DNA of 64,000 nt from Actinomycetota bacterium (lineage in GTDB: Bacteria > Actinomycetota > Actinomycetes > S36-B12 > CAIYMF01): positions 1-64,000 of the forward strand of contig JAPLAU010000031.1 in assembly GCA_026393115.1 (NCBI GenBank), read 5' to 3'. Within the stretch, counting starts at the first letter, position 1; the number at the start of each line of letters is the position of its first letter. The notes beneath the pieces were generated by a model. It did no database searches, was not told the origin of the DNA, and saw nothing but the letters and a program-made list of their open reading frames with translations. The translations under genes were made by a program, and so were the position numbers. Below are positions 1 to 7,164 of the stretch, in pieces.

Positions 1-370
1 GTGGAGGTGCCGGGAATCGAACCCGGGTCCAACGGCATCGTTCAGAGTCTTCTACGGGCGTATCCACAATGTCGCGTTCTTGACTACCCAGCTTCTCGTG
101 GCCCGTCTGGGTTACGCAGTCACAGTCACTGTTGGTTGTCCATCACGTCCCCGCGACCGGAACGATCAGCAAGCCTTCTAAATGACGCCGGCTATCGGAG
201 GGAAGGCACCCCCGGACCGACGGACTTCATGCTCGCTTAAGCAGCGAGGGCGAAGTCAGTGCGCTGTGTATTGGCACTTATTGGTTTCCAAGGATGGTTT
301 ACGAGCTCACCCTGGGTCCTCGGCCCGCTTCTCTCATCACGGATGTCCGATGTCGAAACCTGTCACCCCC
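1..370 (-). tRNA. ssrA: transfer-messenger RNA (tmRNA), last two 3' bases outside the window
   Basis: tmRNA rescues ribosomes stalled on broken mRNAs with its partner SmpB. Read on the minus strand, the 5' end at 370 is GGGGGTGACAGGTTTCGACA. Its first seven bases pair with CACCTCC at the 3' end next to the window edge, giving the alanyl acceptor stem. A T-arm GGTTCGATTCC precedes it. The discriminator A and first C of CCA are visible; the final CA falls before base 1 if it is encoded. A tag reading frame lies at 237-275. smpB is on the same strand at 8924-9403. The schema has no tmRNA type, so tRNA is used. Confidence 0.95.
237..275 (-). other. tmRNA tag-peptide reading frame
   Basis: The internal frame of the tmRNA reads GCC AAT ACA CAG and so on to TAA, encoding ANTQRTDFALAA. 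The C-terminal ALAA is the classical degron recognised by ClpXP-type proteases, and ANT..FALAA resembles known actinobacterial tags. The resume codon is inferred to be the GCC at 273-275. Confidence 0.85.
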
Positions 371-388
371 CTATTAAGTTATGCCGCC

Positions 389-394
389 ATTGTA
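389..394 (-). promoter_or_regulatory. candidate -10 hexamer of ssrA
   Basis: TACAAT lies 18 bases upstream of the mature 5' end of tmRNA. This fits transcription of a short leader removed by RNase P. No clear -35 is seen. Confidence 0.4.
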
Positions 395-502
395 CGCCTG
401 CGCGGTGACAGCGCCGCATTCCCCGCGAAACCCATTCGGCCAGCATTAGGTAAAGCCAACGCTAAGGGACTGCTGCGATAGGGCCCATACGACCATTAAC
501 CG

Positions 503-532
503 TTGCTCGATTCAAGGTTTCGGACCTATCGT
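503..532 (+). promoter_or_regulatory. candidate promoter of the calcium-binding-repeat gene
   Basis: TTGCTC at 503-508 and TATCGT at 527-532 are separated by 18 bases, about 70 bases upstream of the ATG at 602. The same TATCGT hexamer serves as a -10 candidate at 39960. Confidence 0.4.
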
Positions 533-601
533 CCGATGGGTACAAGGTCACGCCGACACCGGCGGAACCGCCCAGCCCAACACCGAGCGAAGGACGGACT
601 C

Positions 602-1363
602 ATGAAGGACACCCGCAGATCGACCACACGAGTTGCAACCACGATTGGGGCGACCCTTGCTGTGATCCTCGCGGGCGGCCTCGCCAGCGCAGCCCACGCT
701 CAGAACTCGACCGGAACCGGCGGCAGCGACGCGATAACCGTCAGCAGCCACGGGGACGGTCACAACAACGACGGCGACGGTGTCCCCGATGCTCAGGACA
801 CCGACGACGACAATGACGGCATCCCCGACGCAGTCGACACCGACAAAGACGGCGACGGTATTCCCGACTCGGTTGACACCGATGACGACAACGATGGCGT
901 CGCCGATGATCAGGAAACCGACATTGACGGCGACGGACTCGCCGACAACGCACTGGCAGAGAAGGACATCGATGGTGACGGACTCGCCGACAACGCACTG
1001 GCAGAGAAGGACATCGATGGTGACGGACACGCCGATAACTCAGCGACCGAAACCGACATCGATGGTGACGGGCGCGCCGATAACTCAGCGACTGAAACCG
1101 ACATCGATGGTGACGGGCTGGCTGACACGTCAGCTGCCGAGAAGGACATCGACGGCGACGGAGTGTCAGACAGCGCATATGCCGAGAAGGACATCGACGG
1201 CGACGGAGTGTCAGACGCTACCGACACTGACGTCGATGGCGACGGCATTGCCAATAAGAAGGATGGCGACATCGATGGTGACGGCGTGAAGAACGCAGTC
1301 GACGTCGACCGCGATGGCGACGGAGTACGCAACGCCGTTGATAAGACCCCGAGCGGGAGGTAA
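602..1363 (+). CDS. secreted thrombospondin type 3-like calcium-binding repeat protein
   Basis: This is a 253-residue acidic protein. Residues 1-33 form a Sec signal peptide (basic start, hydrophobic stretch, ALA-type cleavage around AHA-Q). The rest is almost entirely short Asp-rich repeats of the DxDGDG type. Residues 55-105 are classical TSP3-like units (DTDDDNDGIPD), followed by 15-residue units based on DIDGDGLADNALAEK. Such loops bind calcium in TSP3 and dockerin proteins. No anchor, LPXTG motif or enzyme domain is present, so it is probably free or non-covalently attached outside the cell. The ATG at 602 is chosen because GAAGGACGG precedes it; the open frame extends upstream to a TTG without a signal sequence. 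A terminator follows. Calcium binding is inferred from repeat type; the cellular role is unknown. Confidence 0.75.
   Translation: MKDTRRSTTRVATTIGATLAVILAGGLASAAHAQNSTGTGGSDAITVSSHGDGHNNDGDGVPDAQDTDDDNDGIPDAVDTDKDGDGIPDSVDTDDDNDGVADDQETDIDGDGLADNALAEKDIDGDGLADNALAEKDIDGDGHADNSATETDIDGDGRADNSATETDIDGDGLADTSAAEKDIDGDGVSDSAYAEKDIDGDGVSDATDTDVDGDGIANKKDGDIDGDGVKNAVDVDRDGDGVRNAVDKTPSGR
917..1240 (+). repeat. in-frame 45-bp tandem repeats in the calcium-binding protein gene
   Basis: Units of 45 bp (15 codons) start at 932, 977 and 1022, and degenerate copies follow at the same period. The copies starting at 932 and 977 are nearly identical at DNA level, including third positions, which points to recent duplication. 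Confidence 0.8.
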
Positions 1364-1371
1364 CACCTCGA

Positions 1372-1406
1372 TCAGCGCCCCTTTCCGATTACGGGAGGGG
1401 CGCTGA
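1372..1406 (+). terminator. intrinsic terminator after the calcium-binding-repeat gene
   Basis: A perfect 11-bp stem, TCAGCGCCCCT paired with AGGGGCGCTGA, with a 13-base loop, ends 43 bases after the stop codon. The run CGTGTTTCT follows. It lies between convergent genes and may also stop transcription from the minus strand. Confidence 0.8.
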
Positions 1407-1437
1407 CGTGTTTCTAGGGGATGCGCAGCGACAGCGG

Positions 1438-1683
1438 TTACGGCCGCGTATCGCGCACCACCGCGCGATGCTCGATTCCACCGGCATCGGTGTAATGCGT
1501 GTAGCGGTACCCGGGGGGCGGACCTACATCGGTGCGCGCAACCGGCGGCACCATACTCGCGCGGTACGCCTCAAGTTCGTCGTCGGTCGCGTACGGCGGC
1601 GGGCCATTTTGCGCCGGGCCAAACACCCGAAACAAACTGCGGTAGATGCGTTGCCAACCGGTGTGCTCCGAGGCCTGACTCAT
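1438..1683 (-). CDS. small hypothetical protein (81 aa)
   Basis: The protein is short, has no membrane segment and is rich in Pro, Tyr and Arg (GPPPGYRYTHYTDAGG). The ATG at 1683 is preceded by AGTGAAGGC, a good ribosome binding site. It lies downstream of trxA on the same strand but is separated from it by a hairpin. I do not recognise the family. Coding status rests on the ribosome binding site, the frame and the lack of a competing gene. Confidence 0.55.
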   Translation of the reverse strand: MSQASEHTGWQRIYRSLFRVFGPAQNGPPPYATDDELEAYRASMVPPVARTDVGPPPGYRYTHYTDAGGIEHRAVVRDTRP

Positions 1684-1722
1684 GCCTTCACTCTAGGGTG
1701 CCCCAAGACTCACTCGCTTCGT

Positions 1723-1770
1723 CCATCGCGATCCGTCAAACATGGGCAGTTGTATGACGGATAGCGATGG
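1723..1770 (-). terminator. hairpin downstream of trxA
   Basis: CCATCGCGATCCGTCA (1723-1738) and TGACGGATAGCGATGG (1755-1770) form a 16-bp stem with one mismatch and a 16-base loop, 8 bases after the trxA stop. There is no strong T run, as is common for actinobacterial terminators. Confidence 0.55.
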
Positions 1771-1778
1771 ATGGAGAA

Positions 1779-2141
1779 CTACTCGGCCTGCTTCTCGGCC
1801 ATCTGACGGCGCACGTCGTCCATGTCGAGTCCGTTGACGGCCTCGATCACCTTGTCGAGCGCGCTTGCCGGAAGTGCACCCGGCTGGCTGAACACAAGCA
1901 CGCCCTCGCGGAAGGCCATCAGGGTTGGGATCGACGTGATCTGAAAAGCGCCCGCAATACCCTGCTCTGCATCGGTGTCGACCTTCGCGAACGTGACGTC
2001 GGGGTGCTTCTCGGAGGCGGCCTCGAACACCGGGCCGAACTGCTTGCACGGACCGCACCACTCGGCCCAGAAGTCGACGAGGACAGTGCCCTCGCTGACG
2101 GTTGTCTCGAAGTCAGTTTGTGTGAGATTGATGGTGGCCAT
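1779..2141 (-). CDS. trxA: thioredoxin
   Basis: This 120-residue cytoplasmic protein is a complete thioredoxin fold. The redox motif WCGPC is at residues 28-32 after VDFWAEW, and the cis-proline loop SIPT lies near residue 78. It reduces protein disulfides using electrons from thioredoxin reductase, which is not in this window. The ATG at 2141 has a GGAAGGACG ribosome binding site. It is divergent from the ABC-F gene and is followed by a hairpin. Length and motifs are typical, so the call is secure; which thioredoxin paralogue it is cannot be told. Confidence 0.95.
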   Translation of the reverse strand: MATINLTQTDFETTVSEGTVLVDFWAEWCGPCKQFGPVFEAASEKHPDVTFAKVDTDAEQGIAGAFQITSIPTLMAFREGVLVFSQPGALPASALDKVIEAVNGLDMDDVRRQMAEKQAE

Positions 2142-2272
2142 GAGCGTCCTTCCGTCGTGGTGTCGCCCTATCCGACCATACGGATGGGTGCGACGCTCAC
2201 CGACACAACGTCACGTACGCCCAAATTCATCCCACCTGCGGCAGTGAGCCGCCTCACGGCACACTGAGACGC

Positions 2273-3919
2273 ATGAGCGCCACGCTGCATGCCACCGGAA
2301 TCACGGTGTCATTCGGCGACCGTGAACTCTTCCGCGATCTCGACCTCATCGTCGCTCCAGGCGACGTCGTGGGGCTCGTCGGACCCAATGGCGCGGGCAA
2401 ATCCACGCTGCTCGAGGTTCTTGCCGGAGCCCGAACCCCGACGGCCGGCACGGTGCGCCTCTCCCCCGCGTCGGCCCGCGCGGCGTACCTGCTGCAGCAG
2501 CGCCCGTCCCACGCAGACGTCACTGTGCGCGCCCACCTCGCCGAAAGAACCGGTGTCGACGCCGCTCAGCGCGAACTCGATCGAGCCGCTCACGCCCTCG
2601 CCGATGGCAGTTCCGAGGCAAATGAAGCCTACTCACTCGCGCTTGAGGAATGGCTCGCACTCGGAGCAGCCGACTTCGATGAACGGCTCGAGGTCGTGAC
2701 TCGCGACCTCGACCTTAGTGTCGACCTCGACCTACCGCTCTCAGCTCTATCTGGCGGACAGTCCGCCCGCGTTGGACTCGCCGCGCTGCTGTTGTCTCGC
2801 CATGACCTGTACCTGCTCGACGAGCCCACGAACGACCTCGACGCCGACGGACTCGATCTGCTCGAAGACTTCGTCCTCGGGCTCGACGCTCCCGTCGTTG
2901 CGGTGAGCCACGACCGCGAGTTCCTCGCACGCACTGTGAACACCGTCGTCGAGATTGATCGCAGCCTTCAACGCATCACCACGTACGGCGGTGGATACGA
3001 GGCCTACCTCGACGAGCGCTCGGTTGCCAGGCGCCAGGCGCGCGCTTCGTACGAGCAGTACGCCGGCCGCAAAGGCGAACTCGAAGCTCGTGCGCGTACG
3101 CAACGCGCGTGGATGGAAAAGGGTGTGCGCAACGCCCGCCGCAAGTCGAAGGACAACGACACAATCGGACGTAAATTCCGTGCGGAGTCGTCGGAGAAGC
3201 AAGCGGCCAAGGCGCGTCAGACCGACCGCATGATTGATCGGCTTGATGCGGTCGACGAGCCGCGCAAGGAATGGCAGTTGCAATTCGAGATCGCCCCTGC
3301 CCCTCGTTCGGGTGAAGTGGTCGCAACCATTCGCAATGCCACGGCACAGCGTGGCGACTTTGTGTTAGGACCCGTTGACCTTCAACTCAATTTGCGCGAC
3401 AGGGTCGCGGTGACCGGACCCAACGGTGCAGGAAAGTCGACGCTGCTCGCTCTCCTGCTTGGCCGCGAACATCCCACCTCCGGCGACGCCGGCCTCGGAC
3501 CGGGTGTTCTCGTCGGAGAAGTTGATCAAGCCCGCGCCGCATTCGAAGGCGATCTTCCTCTGGTCGACGCCTTCTCACTCGAGGTACCCGAGTGGCCGAC
3601 CGCCGACGTACGCACACTGCTCGCGAAGTTCGGCCTCGGCGTGAACCACGTGCACCGCCCGGCGTCGTCGCTTTCGCCCGGCGAGCGCACACGCGCCGCG
3701 TTGGCGCTGTTGCAGGCCCGCGGAATCAACCTGCTCGTGCTCGACGAACCAACGAACCACCTCGACCTGCCGGCAATCGAGCAACTCGAAGAAGCCCTCG
3801 ATTCCTTCGATGGAACCTTGCTGCTGGTCACCCACGACCGACGCATGCTCGACACCGTCAGACTTACCCGCCGGTGGCACGTCGAGGCGGGCCTCGTGGC
3901 CGAGATCAACCCCGACTAG
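2273..3919 (+). CDS. ABC-F family ATP-binding protein
   Basis: The 548-residue protein has two ABC ATPase domains and no membrane segments. Domain 1 has Walker A GPNGAGKST (37-45), signature LSGGQ and Walker B LYLLDEPTNDLD. Domain 2 repeats GPNGAGKST, has an altered signature LSPGE and ends with LLVLDEPTNHLD. The Arg/Lys-rich helical linker between them is the ABC-F hallmark. Such proteins act on the ribosome, either as translation factors (EttA/Uup type) or as protectors against antibiotics; sequence alone does not separate these. No Shine-Dalgarno is seen at the ATG. CACACT lies 7 bases upstream and could be the -10 of a leaderless transcript. Confidence 0.9.
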   Translation: MSATLHATGITVSFGDRELFRDLDLIVAPGDVVGLVGPNGAGKSTLLEVLAGARTPTAGTVRLSPASARAAYLLQQRPSHADVTVRAHLAERTGVDAAQRELDRAAHALADGSSEANEAYSLALEEWLALGAADFDERLEVVTRDLDLSVDLDLPLSALSGGQSARVGLAALLLSRHDLYLLDEPTNDLDADGLDLLEDFVLGLDAPVVAVSHDREFLARTVNTVVEIDRSLQRITTYGGGYEAYLDERSVARRQARASYEQYAGRKGELEARARTQRAWMEKGVRNARRKSKDNDTIGRKFRAESSEKQAAKARQTDRMIDRLDAVDEPRKEWQLQFEIAPAPRSGEVVATIRNATAQRGDFVLGPVDLQLNLRDRVAVTGPNGAGKSTLLALLLGREHPTSGDAGLGPGVLVGEVDQARAAFEGDLPLVDAFSLEVPEWPTADVRTLLAKFGLGVNHVHRPASSLSPGERTRAALALLQARGINLLVLDEPTNHLDLPAIEQLEEALDSFDGTLLLVTHDRRMLDTVRLTRRWHVEAGLVAEINPD

Positions 3920-4048
3920 GTGCGGCGAGGTAGGTGATCCTCGCCGAGCAAAACCCTGTCCTTTTGGTCGCGGTCTTGCCATTCTGTGAGCGAATCCGAC
4001 CCGAATCCGGCGGTTTTTGCTCATAGAAAGGCTCGCTGCGAAACGCAC

Positions 4049-5635
4049 TCAGCGGGAAATGGGCGCCAGCCTCTTGTAGAGATCCTGATAAGTCGAGTAC
4101 CCGTCGCGGTACGCCTGCTGCCCGCCGGGCTCGAACTGACCCGCCACCGGCACCATCGCCGGAATATCTGCCAGCACGATCTCGCCCAGCACGATGCGAG
4201 TCCACAACGCGACGCCACGCAACTGCGCGTTGCGCGGATCACCCACCTGCTCGATGGGTCGATCGATGATGTCGGCGTGAATCTGGCACCACAGATCCGA
4301 CTGCGCTCCGCCGCCAAGAATTCGAATGCTCGGAACCGGGTGCTTGAGGAACTTCAGGTAGTAGTCGAACAACCAACGTGCGTTGTACGCCACACCCTCC
4401 AGAACCGAGCGCACCATCATCGCCCGGTTCGTGCGCAGCGACATGTTCACGAAGGCGGCACGCACCTTCTTGTCATCAACGGGCGACCGTTCACCATTGA
4501 GCCATGGAGTGAACAGCATGCCTTCACTTCCAGCAGGCGCAGTGGAAGCCAGTGCAATCAAGTCGTCGAAGGACGGGGCAGCCAGAGGCGGCGCCGCACC
4601 TTCATCACCAATGCCGCTACCGCCACCGAGCAGTCCATCAGCGGGAGCGATGATCTGCTCGCGCAGCCACTGCAGCGCGGCACCGCCGGTTTCGTGATTG
4701 TTCGCCACCACCGGGAAGTCAGGATCGAGTCCAGGAACTGTCGCAATCGAGTGAAAGATGTCAGTGCGCTTGAACGGAACGCGCGCACTGATCCAGGCGG
4801 TGGTCGACACCACAACGTGCGTTTCGTAAGGGGCAACCGCTCCACTTCCCACAATGGCGGCATGCAAATCGGGAATTCCACAAATCACGGGCGCACCCGC
4901 GCGCACACCGAGAAGCTCGGCAACGTCGGGCAGTAACTCACCGAGCACTGACGCGGTCGGTAGCAGTTCGGGAAGCTTGGAACGATCGCGCTTGGCGCGC
5001 TTCACGAGCGAGTCGACGTAGGTAGGTGCGGCACCCACTGAATTGTCGGTGAGCCATGATGCCGTCATATTGGCGGGCGTCGACGCCGCGCGACCAGTGA
5101 GTTTCATACCGAGGTAATCAACCGGTTCCAACATCACCCGCGTGCGCGCGTAGTCTGCTGCGAACTCACGCTGCAGCAACAGGGAATGACCAGTCGGGTC
5201 AGCACCACTGGGAGTGGGCGCACCGCCCGTCGCACGAATGAACGGCAACACCTTGTGCGGTGCATAACCCTGCACACTCAGTGGTCCGCCAACGAGCGCC
5301 GAGCTGTACTTACCGGCGCGTGTGTCAGCCCACAAAATGGCCTGCCCCACCGGCTCACCATCGGCATCGACCGACACCGTCGTTCCCCACTGCCCGGTGA
5401 GGCCTACCGAGTGCAGGTCGCCACCATCGACACCCGCGCGTTCGATCGCGCCATGAATGGCGACAACGAGTTGATCCCACCACTCGCGCGGATCTTGAGT
5501 CGCGGTTCCGTCGAGACCAATCTCGACATGCACCGGCTCGAACGCCGTCGACAGAATGTCGCCATCCGCGGTGACGACCCCTGCCTTCGGACCGCCGTTT
5601 CCAAGGTCGATTGCGAGAATCCAACGGTCACCCAT
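4049..5635 (-). CDS. FGGY-family carbohydrate kinase (xylulokinase-like)
   Basis: This 528-residue protein opens with the actin-fold phosphate-1 motif AIDLGNGGPKAGVV and has the two-domain FGGY architecture. The second half carries LGGGAQSDLWCQIHAD, the family's ATP-site region. FGGY enzymes phosphorylate sugars and polyols with ATP; the substrate cannot be assigned. The ATG at 5635 is preceded by GAGAGG, which overlaps the stop codon of the upstream PLP enzyme, so the two genes are separated by only 10 bases and are almost certainly cotranscribed. That pairing suggests the kinase makes a phosphorylated substrate for the lyase. No sugar transporter or isomerase is nearby, unlike ordinary xylose operons. 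Confidence 0.85.
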   Translation of the reverse strand: MGDRWILAIDLGNGGPKAGVVTADGDILSTAFEPVHVEIGLDGTATQDPREWWDQLVVAIHGAIERAGVDGGDLHSVGLTGQWGTTVSVDADGEPVGQAILWADTRAGKYSSALVGGPLSVQGYAPHKVLPFIRATGGAPTPSGADPTGHSLLLQREFAADYARTRVMLEPVDYLGMKLTGRAASTPANMTASWLTDNSVGAAPTYVDSLVKRAKRDRSKLPELLPTASVLGELLPDVAELLGVRAGAPVICGIPDLHAAIVGSGAVAPYETHVVVSTTAWISARVPFKRTDIFHSIATVPGLDPDFPVVANNHETGGAALQWLREQIIAPADGLLGGGSGIGDEGAAPPLAAPSFDDLIALASTAPAGSEGMLFTPWLNGERSPVDDKKVRAAFVNMSLRTNRAMMVRSVLEGVAYNARWLFDYYLKFLKHPVPSIRILGGGAQSDLWCQIHADIIDRPIEQVGDPRNAQLRGVALWTRIVLGEIVLADIPAMVPVAGQFEPGGQQAYRDGYSTYQDLYKRLAPISR

Positions 5636-5645
5636 AGTCGACCTC

Positions 5646-7070
5646 TCAGGCAGGAAGTTCGGGCGCAGGTTCGTACATCAAGTCGAGCACGCCGCCCATG
5701 AGAGCAGCGATGGTCTCGAAACCTGCAGGCGTGTTGGCAATTCCGTACACGGCACCGGATGCCGCGGGTTCACCGTGATGCGCCTGCGCGTACTCAACCG
5801 CCCACTGCAAATCGTTGAGGAACTCGTCGGCGATTCCAGGTCGGGTATTGGGCCGCGTGACCGCAAAATGCAATGCGGGTGGAAGGTGCAGCGCGTTGAG
5901 CCGCCACCCCTTCTCCTTGAGCCCGTCGTTGACCAGGTAGATGTCGAGTTCATCGCTGGCGAACGCGATGAGGAACAGCGGATCGCCAATCACCTTCAGC
6001 TGCGGCATGCGATCACGAATTCCGTCGCGAATGGTGGCCGCCGTCTCAAGGATTCCGCGTGCGGCGTTGAGGTAGCCCTCCTCGCCAGTGGTGACCATGG
6101 CCGCCCACGTCGACGCAATGAGCCCGCCACTGCGCGAGCCCGCAATTCCGGGAGAAAGGTACAACCCGCCCGGCCACTCGGCTGCTGTGAACCACAGATT
6201 GCTGCGCAGCGACTTGTCGCGGAAGACCAGAACGCTGGTGCCCTTGAGTCCGTAGCCGTACTTGTGCGTGTCGGCACTGATGCTGGTGACACCGGGTACC
6301 CGGAAGTCCCACGCCGGCACCGGATAACCAAGCCGTTCGGCCCACGGCCAAATGAAACCACCGAGGCAACCGTCGACGTGCAGGCCGATTCCGTTGCTCA
6401 ATGCCACTTCACTGAGTCGCTCAATTGGATCGATGAGTCCGTGCCCGTAGTTTCCGGCACTACCGACCAACGCAATGGTCTGGTCGTCGACCATGGCGGC
6501 CGCTGCATCGACATCGACAAGCCAGTCGTCACCGAGTGGCGCGTGGCGGACTTCGATTCCCATCCAGTGCGCACCCTTGTCGAGGGCGACGTGCGCTGAG
6601 CGCGGAATGACGACGTTGGGCGCCTTCACACCTCGCGTGACTGCCGCGTGCTCGCGATAGGCGTACAGGGCTGAAATCAGACTCTCGCTACCACCGCTGG
6701 TGACAACTCCAGCCGGATCGCTGCCGGCAGCCGCTGCCGCATCGGCGCGCAACATTGAGGCGGTCATCGCCACGATCTCGGATTCGAACTTGGTCGCACT
6801 GGGGTACATGTCGCGTTGCAGCACATTGGCGTGGGCGAACTGCCCGTACACCTGGGTCAAGAACTCGTAGTGCTCGTGATCGCCCGAGTAGATCGATCCG
6901 CTGACCCGACCTGCGTCACCCATCGCGTCTTCGCGGTGGGCCATGGTCGTCACCTGCTCGAGCACCTCGGCGCGCGAAACCGGCTCGGTTGGGATGCTCC
7001 GGAAGGTGCGGCTTTCTCGGTATGGATAGAAGTCATCGAGGAAACTATCGGTGCCGCTGTCGTCTGCCAT
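5646..7070 (-). CDS. PLP-dependent lyase/decarboxylase related to sphingosine-1-phosphate lyase
   Basis: The protein has 474 residues and fold-type I PLP features. The cofactor lysine is in SADTHKYGYGLKG (K270), the Asp that pairs with the pyridine nitrogen is in HVDGCLGGF (D233), and the glycine-rich TSGGSES loop is at 124-130. The N-terminal GRVSGSIYSG and FAHANVLQRDMYP stretches resemble S1P lyases and related group II decarboxylases more than glutamate decarboxylase. S1P lyases split phosphorylated amino alcohols into an aldehyde and phosphoethanolamine. It is first in a two-gene operon with an FGGY kinase. A TAGGCT box 7 bases before the ATG suggests leaderless transcription. Substrate is unknown; a simple amino-acid decarboxylase is the main alternative. 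Confidence 0.8.
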   Translation of the reverse strand: MADDSGTDSFLDDFYPYRESRTFRSIPTEPVSRAEVLEQVTTMAHREDAMGDAGRVSGSIYSGDHEHYEFLTQVYGQFAHANVLQRDMYPSATKFESEIVAMTASMLRADAAAAAGSDPAGVVTSGGSESLISALYAYREHAAVTRGVKAPNVVIPRSAHVALDKGAHWMGIEVRHAPLGDDWLVDVDAAAAMVDDQTIALVGSAGNYGHGLIDPIERLSEVALSNGIGLHVDGCLGGFIWPWAERLGYPVPAWDFRVPGVTSISADTHKYGYGLKGTSVLVFRDKSLRSNLWFTAAEWPGGLYLSPGIAGSRSGGLIASTWAAMVTTGEEGYLNAARGILETAATIRDGIRDRMPQLKVIGDPLFLIAFASDELDIYLVNDGLKEKGWRLNALHLPPALHFAVTRPNTRPGIADEFLNDLQWAVEYAQAHHGEPAASGAVYGIANTPAGFETIAALMGGVLDLMYEPAPELPA

Positions 7071-7077
7071 GCCGATG

Positions 7078-7083
7078 AGCCTA
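7078..7083 (-). promoter_or_regulatory. -10 box of a leaderless promoter for the PLP lyase operon
   Basis: TAGGCT is followed by 7 bases and then the ATG at 7070, with no Shine-Dalgarno. The arrangement puts the transcription start at or next to the start codon. Confidence 0.5.
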
Positions 7084-7164
7084 CGCCGCTACACCGCGTG
7101 GACCCCGGCGTCCCTTACAGTGGGTGGGACACCGTTCTATTCCCCGGTCTGCCCAGGAGTCCTC

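Noticed and set aside
1-481. Two short ORFs over the tmRNA
   Set aside because: They run across a structured RNA gene on the other strand and have no coding support.
3940-4035. Terminator between the ABC-F and FGGY genes
   Set aside because: GAGCAAAACC and GGTTTTTGCTC could pair, but about 55 bases separate the arms and the stem is imperfect.
3986-4936. 316-codon plus-strand ORF over the FGGY kinase
   Set aside because: Antisense to a conserved kinase; composition is typical of a shadow frame.
5556-6599. 347-codon plus-strand ORF over the PLP lyase
   Set aside because: Antisense shadow of a conserved enzyme; protein is Arg/His-rich without recognisable domains.
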